Shown here piece by piece: positions 8,522-16,638 of a stretch of 64,000 nt of DNA. The stretch spans positions 248,001 through 312,000 of the forward strand of contig JAFKGQ010000004.1 of the NCBI GenBank assembly GCA_017307755.1. Direction: 5' to 3'. The notes beneath the pieces were generated by a model that was not told the DNA's origin, did not search any database, and was given only the letters and a program-made list of their open reading frames with translations. This DNA is from Chitinophagaceae bacterium (GTDB taxonomy: Bacteria > Bacteroidota > Bacteroidia > Chitinophagales > Chitinophagaceae). Each line of letters starts with the position of its first letter. Position 1 is the first letter of the stretch. The position numbers were made by a program, and so were the translations under genes.

Positions 8522-9445
8522 TCAATTGATGGAAATCCCCAATTGATCCAATAATTTATTCAATTCCTGGAGAGAGTAATACTCAATGGAAATGCTGCCT
8601 TCTCCTTTCTTGTTATGATTGAGCTTTACCCGGGTGCTGAAATGCGATGCTAAGTTATCTTCAATTCTTTTGAAAGCTTCAGGCAATGAGGGTTTTACCG
8701 AATTTTTAACGCCGGCAGGATTGTCTTCTTTATAGAGCCGCCGCACCAATTCCTCCGTCTGACGAACAGAAAGTCCTTTATTCTTGATCTCGCCGAAAAG
8801 ATATAGTTGCTTGTCTACCGTGTCCACATTGATCAATGCACGAGCATGCCCCATTGACAGCTGATTGCTGCGTACTGCCACCTGGATATCCGGAGGAAGC
8901 TTCAGCAGCCGGATGTAGTTGGCCACCGTACTTCTTTCCTTGCCCATTCGCTCGGCTACCTGCTCCTGTGTGTAATTCAACTCTTCCATCATCCGTTTGT
9001 AGCTGAGGGCTATCTCCATTGCATTCAAGTCCTCCCGCTGGAGGTTTTCCAGGAGCGCCAGTTCCAGCAACTGTTGATCATCTGCCTGGCGAACATAGGC
9101 GGGAATATCTTTTAGTGCAGCGATCTTTGCGGCACGGAAGCGCCGTTCGCCTGAGATAAGCCGGTATTTGCCTGAGGGCAGTTTGGATACGGTGACGGGC
9201 TGGATGATGTCATGCAGTTTGATAGAATGGGCCAATTCCTGCAGGGCCTGCTCATCAAAGTCATGCCGGGGCTGCCGGGGATTGGTTTCGATCTGGTCCA
9301 GCGGGATGCGGAGCATGTTTGTCACTGCCTCTACGACGGAAGATTTTAGTTCACCCGAGGTGGTCTTTAAGTCAGCGTCGATACTCTGTAACAGCGAACG
9401 AATGCCCTTGCCCAGGGCTTCATTTTTTTTATTCGGGGTGGACAT
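8522..9445 (-). CDS. parB: Chromosome-partitioning protein ParB
   Basis: 307 residues. The ParB/Spo0J N-terminal CTP-binding domain is clear (IPLDQIETNPRQPRHDFDE, then SGERRFRAAK, the CTPase arginine motif). A helix-turn-helix parS-binding domain follows (YTQEQVAERMGKERSTVANYIRLLKLP and SMGHARALI), then a C-terminal dimerisation region. It loads at parS sites as a CTP-driven clamp and works with ParA in origin segregation. It starts 11 bases after parA stops, as in the usual parAB operon. No parS-like 16-bp palindrome was recognised nearby. Confidence 0.97.
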   Translation of the reverse strand: MSTPNKKNEALGKGIRSLLQSIDADLKTTSGELKSSVVEAVTNMLRIPLDQIETNPRQPRHDFDEQALQELAHSIKLHDIIQPVTVSKLPSGKYRLISGERRFRAAKIAALKDIPAYVRQADDQQLLELALLENLQREDLNAMEIALSYKRMMEELNYTQEQVAERMGKERSTVANYIRLLKLPPDIQVAVRSNQLSMGHARALINVDTVDKQLYLFGEIKNKGLSVRQTEELVRRLYKEDNPAGVKNSVKPSLPEAFKRIEDNLASHFSTRVKLNHNKKGEGSISIEYYSLQELNKLLDQLGISIN

Positions 9446-9456
9446 AATTAATTATT

Positions 9457-10257
9457 TTATTCCAGGATCCTCTCTTCCTGTTTGAGCTTCGTCATGTTAT
9501 TCTTTTGCAGGATCTCCTTGGCCAGATTGAGATAATTGACGGAGCCTTTACTAAAAGCGTCGTACAGGATCACGGGCTTGCCAACACTGGGGGCCTCGCT
9601 GATCTTCGTATTACGATGGATGATGGTATTGAAAACGATCTCGTCAAAATGCTTGCGAACTTCGCTTACAACCTGATTGCACAAACGCAGACGGCCGTCG
9701 TACATGGTCATCAGGATGCCTTCGATAGCCAATTCAGGATTCAGCCTGCTTTGGACGATCTTAATAGTATTTAGGAGCTTGCCCAGACCTTCCAGGGCGA
9801 AAAATTCCGTCTGTACGGGTACGATCACCGAATCCGAAGCCGTCAATGCATTGACGGTGATAAGGCCAAGGGAAGGGCTGCAATCAATGATGATAAAGTC
9901 ATACTCGTTCTTCACAGGCTCCAGGATACCTTTCAGCACCAGCTCACGATTGGGGTAATTGATCATTTCGATCTCGGCCCCGACCAGGTCGATATGAGAG
10001 GGAACAACGTCCAAATGAGGTATCTCGGACTTCAGGATCACATCCTTTACAGGGGTATTGTTGACCATACAGTCATAGAGGCTCTGGGTGACGTTGTGAA
10101 GATCGAACCCTACGCCCGTAGTGCTGTTGGCCTGGGGATCGGCATCTACCAATAAGGTCCTGAATTCCAACACGGCAAAGCTGGCGGCCAGGTTGATAGC
10201 CGAAGTGGTCTTGCCTACGCCGCCCTTTTGATTTGCAACTCCGATTGTTCTTGCCAT
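9457..10257 (-). CDS. parA: Chromosome-partitioning ATPase ParA
   Basis: 266 residues. A deviant Walker A motif (KGGVGKTTSAINLA, residues 11-20), TLLVDADPQANST, and a Walker B-like FIIIDCSPSLG identify a ParA/Soj/MinD-family P-loop ATPase. It binds non-specific DNA in the ATP form and moves ParB-parS complexes. It is the first gene of the parAB group; three tandem promoter-plus-hairpin repeats lie directly upstream (10266-10395), so its mRNA leader may contain one to three hairpins. Confidence 0.97.
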   Translation of the reverse strand: MARTIGVANQKGGVGKTTSAINLAASFAVLEFRTLLVDADPQANSTTGVGFDLHNVTQSLYDCMVNNTPVKDVILKSEIPHLDVVPSHIDLVGAEIEMINYPNRELVLKGILEPVKNEYDFIIIDCSPSLGLITVNALTASDSVIVPVQTEFFALEGLGKLLNTIKIVQSRLNPELAIEGILMTMYDGRLRLCNQVVSEVRKHFDEIVFNTIIHRNTKISEAPSVGKPVILYDAFSKGSVNYLNLAKEILQKNNMTKLKQEERILE

Positions 10258-10265
10258 AGTGTAAC

Positions 10266-10395
10266 TTTACCCCCTCTGGTGAGGGGGAGCACAAAAATAC
10301 ATTTTTAAACTTCCCTTTCTCAAGGGAGGTGGACAAAAATATGTTCCTAAGCTTCTTCCCATGCGGGGGAAGTTGACAAAAATACATTCTTAAAC
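10266..10395 (-). repeat. Three tandem 42-44 bp promoter-plus-hairpin repeats upstream of parA
   Basis: Units at about 10266-10310, 10311-10352 and 10353-10395. Each carries on the minus strand a TATTTTTG box (plus-strand CAAAAATA at 10292-10299, 10334-10341 and 10377-10384) matching the Bacteroidota -7 consensus TAnnTTTG. Each is followed by a short hairpin: CCCCCTC/GAGGGGG, TCCCTT/AAGGGA and CTTCCC/GGGAAG (plus-strand arms). Stem sequences differ between units, yet pairing is kept in all. Reading: tandem parA promoters with structured leaders. The -33 element is not obvious. Confidence 0.6.
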
Positions 10396-10442
10396 ATAAT
10401 TATCAGAACTTTCCTTTTTCTTTACTGTTGAAGACGCCAAAT

Positions 10443-10943
10443 ATGTATACCATTATATCCGGGACTAACCGGCCTAATAGCAAAACCCTCAAAGTAGCAA
10501 AGGTCTACCAGGGGATTTTGCTTCAAAAAGGCATAGAGGCCAATCTGTTATCATTGGAAGGGTTAAATGTCCTTGAAAGAAATCCTGCATATGAGAAGAT
10601 CGAGGCGGAAGTGATCATCCCCACCTCGAGATTTATTTTTGTATCTCCGGAATACAATGGCAGCATCCCGGGTGTCCTAAAGGCCCTTTTTGATATTTCC
10701 CTCATAGAAAAATGCTGGTGGGACAAACATGCCCTCCTTACAGGGGTATCTACGGGCAGGGCGGGCAACCTCCGGGGCATGGAGCATCTCACGGGCATTC
10801 TTCACTATCTCAAGATGAAGGTACATCACAATAAGCTGCCTATTTCGGTGGTTAATACCTTGCTGGGGACGGACGGCACTATCCGGGATGCGCGCACTTT
10901 GGACGCCATTCATGCCCAATTGGATGAATTTCGAAAAATTTAG
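10443..10943 (+). CDS. NADPH-dependent FMN reductase-like flavoprotein
   Basis: 166 residues from ATG at 10443 (a TTG five codons upstream is less likely). The flavodoxin-like NADPH-dependent FMN reductase fold is visible in MYTIISGTNRPNSKTLKVA (phosphate-binding loop) and FIFVSPEYNGSIPGVLKALFD (the PEYN-x-S flavin-binding motif). These enzymes reduce flavins, quinones or azo compounds; the substrate is unknown. It is divergent from parA. Inverted repeats follow the stop at 10947-10965 and 10982-11007. Confidence 0.88.
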   Translation: MYTIISGTNRPNSKTLKVAKVYQGILLQKGIEANLLSLEGLNVLERNPAYEKIEAEVIIPTSRFIFVSPEYNGSIPGVLKALFDISLIEKCWWDKHALLTGVSTGRAGNLRGMEHLTGILHYLKMKVHHNKLPISVVNTLLGTDGTIRDARTLDAIHAQLDEFRKI

Positions 10944-10981
10944 CAGGAACCGCTGGAAGCGGTTCGACCGAAGGTCAGATA

Positions 10982-11007
10982 TTAGCCCTTTGCGGGAAAA
11001 GGGCTAA
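10982..11007 (+). terminator. Hairpin after the FMN reductase gene, weak terminator
   Basis: TTAGCCCTTT (10982-10991) pairs with AAAGGGCTAA (10998-11007) over a 6-base loop. The T-run is poor (ATTTC), so this may be an attenuator or mRNA-stabilising hairpin. A second 8-bp hairpin, GAACCGCT/AGCGGTTC, lies at 10947-10965. Confidence 0.4.
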
Positions 11008-11045
11008 ATTTCAGAATGCACTTTTCCCGCACAAATTAAGGTGAC

Positions 11046-12290
11046 ATGCGCAACTGGAGATTTATCGCCATCATCATCGTCCTGGTCGTCCTGCTGGACT
11101 TTTATATATTTCAGGCTTTAAAAACCATCAGCCAGGGCGCTTCAGCCAGGTGGAAAGCTGTTCTGTTCAATGGCTACTGGGTCGTATCGATCCTGGCCCT
11201 TGTTCTCTTTGCCCTGCTGCCCGTGCTGAATGACCCTGACTGGCGGCGGACGAGGACCTATATATTCGCTACCATCCTGGGGCTTTTTTTTGGGAAATTG
11301 CTGGCTTCCGTCTTTTTCCTGGTGGATGACATACGCCGCCTGTTCCAATGGGCTTCCGGCAAGCTGTTTTTTTCCAATACAGAAGGGGAGAACCTATCCG
11401 AGGATACGATCTCCCGCAGTATTTTCCTCAGCTGGCTGGGTCTGGGGATGGGTGGAGCCCTTTTTTCCTCCCTCGTATATGGCTTTAGCAACAAGTATAA
11501 TTACAAGATACGGCGCGTATCCCTGGCATTTGATAACCTTCCCTCCGCCTTTAAGGGGTTGAAAATAATACAACTATCTGATATTCACTCTGGTAGCTTA
11601 GCTAACACCCAGGCTGTCGCCCATGGTGTGGACCTGGTGCTGACCGAAAAGCCGGACCTGATCCTTTTTACAGGCGACCTCGTCAATGATATCGCCACAG
11701 AAATGGACCCTTATAAGGAGATCTTTAGCCGGCTGAAGGCCCCCATGGGCGTATTTTCCACACTGGGGAACCATGATTATGGCGACTATATCTGGTGGGA
11801 AACCCCGGAGCTGAAAAAGGCCAATCTCGACCGGCTGAAACAACTGCAGGCGGATATGGGCTGGCGACTGCTGATGAATGAGCATGTGGCATTGGAGAAA
11901 GATGGTCAGCAGATAGCGCTCATCGGCATCGAGAATTGGAGCGCCAAGGCCCGTTTTCCCAAGCATGGCAGGCTGGCTGAAGCTTACGCCGGCGCAGAAA
12001 AGTATCCCTTTTCGATATTGATGAGCCATGATCCCAGTCATTGGGACGCCCAGGTAAGACCACACTATCCCAATATCGACCTGGCGCTGGCAGGCCATAC
12101 GCACGGTATGCAATTCGGCGTGGAGATCCCCGGTCTGAAATGGAGCCCCGTCCAATATGTATACAGGCAATGGGCCGGGCTTTATGAAGAAGGCCGTCAA
12201 AAATTATATGTCAACCGGGGCTTTGGATTTATTGGCTATCCGGGCCGGGTGGGCATCCTTCCGGAGATCACGGTGATCGAGCTGGTCTGA
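11046..12290 (+). CDS. Membrane-anchored metallophosphoesterase
   Basis: 414 residues. The N-terminal 150 residues contain about four hydrophobic segments (IAIIIVLVVLLDFYIF, VVSILALVLFALLPV, a third near 75-95 and one at 130-145). The C-terminal domain has all calcineurin-type metal motifs in order: IIQLSDIHSG, LFTGDLVND, TLGNHDYGD, LMSHDPSHW and LAGHTHGMQFG. This layout matches YkuE-like membrane phosphoesterases, which act on phospholipid or nucleotide substrates at the membrane. The substrate here is unknown. Confidence 0.9.
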   Translation: MRNWRFIAIIIVLVVLLDFYIFQALKTISQGASARWKAVLFNGYWVVSILALVLFALLPVLNDPDWRRTRTYIFATILGLFFGKLLASVFFLVDDIRRLFQWASGKLFFSNTEGENLSEDTISRSIFLSWLGLGMGGALFSSLVYGFSNKYNYKIRRVSLAFDNLPSAFKGLKIIQLSDIHSGSLANTQAVAHGVDLVLTEKPDLILFTGDLVNDIATEMDPYKEIFSRLKAPMGVFSTLGNHDYGDYIWWETPELKKANLDRLKQLQADMGWRLLMNEHVALEKDGQQIALIGIENWSAKARFPKHGRLAEAYAGAEKYPFSILMSHDPSHWDAQVRPHYPNIDLALAGHTHGMQFGVEIPGLKWSPVQYVYRQWAGLYEEGRQKLYVNRGFGFIGYPGRVGILPEITVIELV

Positions 12291-12379
12291 TCGACTACCG
12301 GCGTTGTATAAACGTAGCTAATTACCCGCCCATTCATGTAATAATTTTGATTTCACCTATGCCAATATACCAAAAGGCG

Positions 12380-12387
12380 TACATTTG
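12380..12387 (+). promoter_or_regulatory. Candidate -7 box for the first PorT-like gene
   Basis: TACATTTG matches TAnnTTTG exactly and lies about 155 bases before the start at 12542. A -33 element at the usual distance is not clear. If used, it implies a long leader containing the hairpin at 12495-12513. Confidence 0.35.
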
Positions 12388-12494
12388 CGGGCCCGGCAAC
12401 CTTTTAGCGTTAATTGCCGTAAAGGGGAGTTAACGAGCCGTTAAGTATATTTTAACAAAGCTATAAGGTATTCACGATTATTTTCACGCTCAAG

Positions 12495-12513
12495 AACGAA
12501 CCAAAGGTTCGTT
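12495..12513 (+). promoter_or_regulatory. Perfect inverted repeat in the leader of the PorT-like gene
   Basis: AACGAACC (12495-12502) and GGTTCGTT (12506-12513) are perfect complements over a 3-base loop, 28 bases before the ATG at 12542. It could be an operator or a leader hairpin affecting translation. It is not followed by a T-run long enough for termination. Confidence 0.4.
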
Positions 12514-12541
12514 AAATTTTGAACCCAAAACAGGACCAACA

Positions 12542-13156
12542 ATGAATCCGAGAATGAAATTCGTTATCATTTCTTTCCTCTTGTTAACCACTGCTACTGC
12601 AAATTCCTATGCTCAAAAGCTCCATTATGGCGTTACTGTCGGTACTAACCTCTACAAGGTCACTGGCCGCAGCTTTGACGAGAAGACGAGGGCGGGTTTT
12701 AGCGCGGGCGCATATGGCGAATACTTTTTCAACCGGATGCTCGGGGTGCAGAGCGAGTTGATGTGGAGCCAGGTCAGGACGGTGACCAGCGCGGATTTCA
12801 ACCAGATATACGGCACCTATGGCGGTGTATCGAATGCCAATGTATATCTCAATTATATTTCCCTTCCCGTAATGTTCGCTTTTAAACCTACGCCCGAATT
12901 ATCCATCTTATTAGGACCCCAGTACAGCTATCTGGTGAACCAGACCTCCGGGTTACTGGCGCAGCCGCAGTGGCAAAATAAGGATGCATTTAAGAAAAGC
13001 GAGTTTTCGCTGGTTTTCGGCGGACAGCTCAACCTGGGTAAAGTTAAGATCGGCGCACGTTATTCCATCGGCCTGAGCAATATGAACGGCATCAACAGCA
13101 GCGACGAATGGAGATATCATGGCTTTCATTTCTCGCTGGGGTACCAGTTGAAGTAG
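12542..13156 (+). CDS. PorT-like outer membrane beta-barrel protein
   Basis: 204 residues. The signal peptide ends near ANSYAQ. The mature part is a small eight-strand-type barrel with alternating aromatic strands (LHYGVTVGTNLYKV, RAGFSAGAYGEYFFN, MLGVQSELMWSQV, LSILLGPQYSYLV, FSLVFGGQLNLGKVKIGARYSIGLSNM) and a final aromatic strand FHFSLGYQLK. This matches the PorT/OMP_b-brl_2 family, common in Bacteroidota. True PorT serves the T9SS, but most paralogues have no known role. The next gene is a paralogue. Confidence 0.85.
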   Translation: MNPRMKFVIISFLLLTTATANSYAQKLHYGVTVGTNLYKVTGRSFDEKTRAGFSAGAYGEYFFNRMLGVQSELMWSQVRTVTSADFNQIYGTYGGVSNANVYLNYISLPVMFAFKPTPELSILLGPQYSYLVNQTSGLLAQPQWQNKDAFKKSEFSLVFGGQLNLGKVKIGARYSIGLSNMNGINSSDEWRYHGFHFSLGYQLK

Positions 13157-13265
13157 GATGGATTGGTGGCATGATTATGGCGTGTAGATAATTTTTCTCT
13201 TAAAATCATTGCATATAAGTTGAAATATTACTCTCAAACCAGTTAATCAACAAAACACCATTAAC

Positions 13266-13856
13266 ATGAAGAGCAAATCAATTGTCCTGTCATTGCTGCT
13301 AGTAGGCTTTGCCGTTATGCATTCACAGGCCCAGGGCGTTCATTTGGGAGTAAAAGCTGGCGCCAATATTTTCAAGGTCGATGGCCAGGGTTATGACCAG
13401 GGCTTCCATTTCGGCTATAATCTGGGTGCTTTTGCCGAGCTCAATTGGAACGACCACTGGGGTATACAGCCCGAGTTATTATGGAATCAGACAAATTATC
13501 GCACAGGTACGCAATTTCATGACATTTATCCCGGGGGACTCAACGATGTAAAAGGCAAACTGAATTATCTGAGCGTTCCCCTGCTGCTGAGCTACAGGCC
13601 TATCAAGCTCCTTAGCATACAGGCAGGGCCGCAGTTCGGTATCCTGCTCAACCAGGATAAAAATCTGGCAGATAATACCAAGGACGCATTCAAGAAAGGG
13701 GACTTCTCCCTTGTCGGGGGCGCTCAGCTGAACATCGCCAATTTTGTGGTTGGCGGTCGCTACGTAATTGGTCTTACCAATATCAATGATGTCACCAGCG
13801 ATCAAAAATGGAAAAATCAGGGATTCCAGGTATATGCCGGATTTAGATTTTTCTAA
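13266..13856 (+). CDS. PorT-like outer membrane beta-barrel protein, paralogue of the previous gene
   Basis: 196 residues with a signal peptide (MKSKSIVLSLLLVGFAVMHSQAQ) and the same strand order as its neighbour: VHLGVKAGANIFKVDGQ, FGYNLGAFAELNWNDHWGIQPELLW, LNYLSVPLLLSYRPIKLLSIQAGPQFGILL, FSLVGGAQLNI and a closing YAGFRFF. The shared motifs GPQ-, DAFKK-x-(E/D)FSLV-GG-QLN and GLTNI/GLSNM show tandem duplication. It is 109 bases after the previous stop and ends in a strong terminator. Confidence 0.85.
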   Translation: MKSKSIVLSLLLVGFAVMHSQAQGVHLGVKAGANIFKVDGQGYDQGFHFGYNLGAFAELNWNDHWGIQPELLWNQTNYRTGTQFHDIYPGGLNDVKGKLNYLSVPLLLSYRPIKLLSIQAGPQFGILLNQDKNLADNTKDAFKKGDFSLVGGAQLNIANFVVGGRYVIGLTNINDVTSDQKWKNQGFQVYAGFRFF

Positions 13857-13877
13857 TGAAACAAGACATTTTGGCGC

Positions 13878-13908
13878 GGCCGTCTCATACAATGAGGCGG
13901 TCTTTTTT
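13878..13908 (+). terminator. Rho-independent terminator after the PorT-like pair
   Basis: An 11-bp stem (13878-13888 with 13892-13902, two G-U pairs) has a 3-base loop and is followed by six T, 21 bases after the stop at 13856. Confidence 0.85.
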
Positions 13909-14048
13909 ATGGCATCAAAGTTGGACCCAATATATTCCTTTGTAGAACAGTAGGAATTTTCCCTTACAGATGCTATTTTGTCATGGATTTAGCCCATCCG
14001 GGACGTCCATAGCCTCTGGAGGTTGAGCAAAAAACAATAGGAAAAAGG

Positions 14049-16451
14049 ATGAAAGAATCGAACTTATTTATGCGTGCCGAAGATGACATGGATTTCATGC
14101 CGATCATACCCTTGAACGAAAGCGATAATGAAGGCCTTAACGAAATCGAGATACCCAAGGAACTACCCGTGCTACCCCTACGCAATACCGTGCTCTTTCC
14201 CGGCGTAGTCCTGCCCATTACCGTAGGCAGGGACAAAAGCATCAAGGCGGTGAACGATGCGTATAAGGCTGATAGACTGATAGGGGTGTTGGCGCAGAAA
14301 GACAGCAGCATCGAAGACCCTTCCGTCTCCGACCTGGAAGACGTGGGCACGGTGGCGCGTATCATAAAACTGATCAAGATGCCGGATGGAGGGACCACTG
14401 TCATCCTCCAGGGCAAAAGACGCTTTAAAGTAGGCGCCGTCACCGCCGAAGACCCCTATTTTAAGGCGCAGGTGGTGCTGCTGCAGGAAGAAGAAGCTCC
14501 CAAAGAACAGGATTTCGAAGCCTATGTCAGCAACATCAAGGACCTGGCGGCACAGATCATTCAACTCTCGCCGAATATTCCTTCAGAAGCTTCCATCATA
14601 CTCAAGAATATCGAGAACCCGTCTTTTCTTATCCATTTTATTTCCAGCAATCTCAATACAGAGCTGCATGAGAAGCAGCAGCTCCTGGAGATACATCATA
14701 TCAAGTCCCGTGCAGATCTGCTGATGCAGCTCCTGCAAAGAGAATTACAATTTGCCGAGCTGAAGAATAAGCTCACCAACAAGACCAAGACGGAACTGGA
14801 TAAACAGCAGCGGGAATATTTCCTGCAACAACAGTTGAAGAGCATCAAGGACGAGCTGGGGGGCGATACCAACGAACGGGAGGTAAAGGAGATGCAGAAA
14901 AAGGCCGAAAGCAAAAAATGGCCTGCGGCTGCCAGGGACCTGTTCAAAAAAGGCATCGAACGCCTGGAGCGCATGCATCCCAGCACTCCTGATTATTCCG
15001 TCGTATACAATCACCTGGACCTGATGCTGGAACTGCCCTGGCAGGATTATACGGACGATTCCTATGATCTTAAAAAGGCGGGGAAGATACTTGATCAGGA
15101 TCACTATGGCATGGCCAAAGTAAAGGAAAGGATATTGGAATACCTGGCCGTACTCAAGCTAAAAGGGGACATGAAAAGTCCTATCCTCTGTTTTGTGGGT
15201 CCTCCGGGTATCGGTAAAACATCCCTGGGTAGAAGCATCGCCTCGGCCATCGGCAGAAAATATGTCCGGATCAGCCTGGGCGGTCTGCATGACGAAAGCG
15301 AGATCCGGGGACACCGGAAGACCTACATCGGGGCTATGCCGGGGCGGATACTGCAATCGCTGAGGAAAATAAAATCCTCCAATCCCGTCATGATCCTGGA
15401 TGAGATCGACAAGGTAGGGACGGACTTCCGGGGCGACCCTTCTTCGGCCTTATTGGAAGTATTGGACCCTGAGCAGAACCATACGTTCTATGACAATTAT
15501 CTGGAGCTGGAGTACGACCTGAGCAAGGTATTGTTCGTGGCCACGGCCAACGATCTGGCCGCCATCCAGCCGGCGCTTCGTGATAGATTGGAAATCATTG
15601 ATTTAAGTGGATATGCTATCGAGGAGAAAGTGGAAATAGCCAAGCGTCACCTTGTTCCTAAGCAAAAAGAAGCCCATGGGGTGGACAAGCTGAACTTTAA
15701 GATGGGTGATGGCATCCTGGAAAAGATCATCCAGGACTATACCCGGGAGAGCGGTGTCCGCGAACTGGACAGACAGCTGGCTTCCATCATGCGTTATCAG
15801 GCCAAAGAATACGCGATGAGAGGAAAGGTAAAGGCGCAACTGACAGCGGCAGACATCGAGAAGGTATTGGGCAAATCCCGGTATAGCAACGACCTCTACA
15901 AAGTGGCCAATATGCCGGGGGTAGCTGTCGGTCTTGCCTGGACCTACGTGGGCGGGGACATCCTGTTTGTGGAAACCAGCCTTAGTGAAGGCAAGGGGGA
16001 GCTCAAGCTGACGGGTAACCTGGGTAACGTTATGAAAGAGAGCGCCGTCACGGCCCTGACCTATCTCCAGTCCAATGCCCGCAAGTATGATATAGATCCC
16101 GACCTCTTTAATAAAAAGACCATCCACGTCCATGTGCCGGAAGGCGCTGTACCAAAGGACGGCCCCAGCGCAGGCATCACCATGATGAGCTCCATCGCTT
16201 CTGCGATCACGGGTAAAAAGGTCAAACCCTACCTGGCCATGACAGGCGAGATCACGCTGAGAGGGCAGGTCCTGCCTGTCGGCGGTATCAAGGAAAAGGT
16301 ACTTGCTGCTAAAAGAGCCGGCCTCCGGGAGATCATTCTTTGCTGGCAAAATGAAAAAGACATCCAGGATATTGATTCCTCCTTTATTAAGGGTTTGAAA
16401 TTCAATTTTGTTAAGAATATGCAACAAGTGCTGGAATTGGCGCTGGCGTGA
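14049..16451 (+). CDS. lon: ATP-dependent protease Lon
   Basis: 800 residues, normal for LonA. Order: N-terminal LON substrate domain (ELPVLPLRNTVLFPGVVLPITVGR), coiled-coil region, AAA+ module with Walker A GPPGIGKTS and Walker B MILDEIDKV, then the Ser-Lys protease domain with PKDGPSAGI (Ser707) and GGIKEKVLAA (catalytic Lys750 by spacing). It degrades misfolded and regulatory proteins in the cytoplasm. It ends at a hairpin abutting the next gene. A short N-terminal extension precedes the LON domain. Confidence 0.98.
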   Translation: MKESNLFMRAEDDMDFMPIIPLNESDNEGLNEIEIPKELPVLPLRNTVLFPGVVLPITVGRDKSIKAVNDAYKADRLIGVLAQKDSSIEDPSVSDLEDVGTVARIIKLIKMPDGGTTVILQGKRRFKVGAVTAEDPYFKAQVVLLQEEEAPKEQDFEAYVSNIKDLAAQIIQLSPNIPSEASIILKNIENPSFLIHFISSNLNTELHEKQQLLEIHHIKSRADLLMQLLQRELQFAELKNKLTNKTKTELDKQQREYFLQQQLKSIKDELGGDTNEREVKEMQKKAESKKWPAAARDLFKKGIERLERMHPSTPDYSVVYNHLDLMLELPWQDYTDDSYDLKKAGKILDQDHYGMAKVKERILEYLAVLKLKGDMKSPILCFVGPPGIGKTSLGRSIASAIGRKYVRISLGGLHDESEIRGHRKTYIGAMPGRILQSLRKIKSSNPVMILDEIDKVGTDFRGDPSSALLEVLDPEQNHTFYDNYLELEYDLSKVLFVATANDLAAIQPALRDRLEIIDLSGYAIEEKVEIAKRHLVPKQKEAHGVDKLNFKMGDGILEKIIQDYTRESGVRELDRQLASIMRYQAKEYAMRGKVKAQLTAADIEKVLGKSRYSNDLYKVANMPGVAVGLAWTYVGGDILFVETSLSEGKGELKLTGNLGNVMKESAVTALTYLQSNARKYDIDPDLFNKKTIHVHVPEGAVPKDGPSAGITMMSSIASAITGKKVKPYLAMTGEITLRGQVLPVGGIKEKVLAAKRAGLREIILCWQNEKDIQDIDSSFIKGLKFNFVKNMQQVLELALA

Positions 16452-16586
16452 TCGGGACGGCCACGGGCCGGCTGTCCGAAAGAGAAATAGAATGAACTAA
16501 TCCCTTGCAACGCGTGTTAATTATGTAAGGGCCTGTGCATTGATCCAGGCCTCATGAAATTTTCATGTTGGTTGTTTTAAGGGTTA

Positions 16587-16620
16587 AAAAAAAATCCCTC
16601 ATTTCCATGAGGGATTTTTG
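16587..16620. terminator. Terminator after lon
   Basis: AAAATCCCTCAT (16591-16602) and ATGAGGGATTTT (16607-16618) pair perfectly over a TTCC loop, with A- and T-rich flanks on both sides. It is 140 bases after the lon stop and ends only 20 bases before the porQ start, which argues against the upstream TTG start at 16618. Confidence 0.85.
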
Positions 16621-16638
16621 CTAGTTTGCGGCTATTCC

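Noticed and set aside
10266..10395. CRISPR-like array of three repeats
   Set aside because: The units are contiguous and imperfect with no unique spacers, and no cas gene is near; they fit promoter-hairpin repeats better.
12542..13856. Either barrel as the true T9SS PorT
   Set aside because: Both are generic OMP_b-brl_2 paralogues; nothing singles one out as the secretion component.
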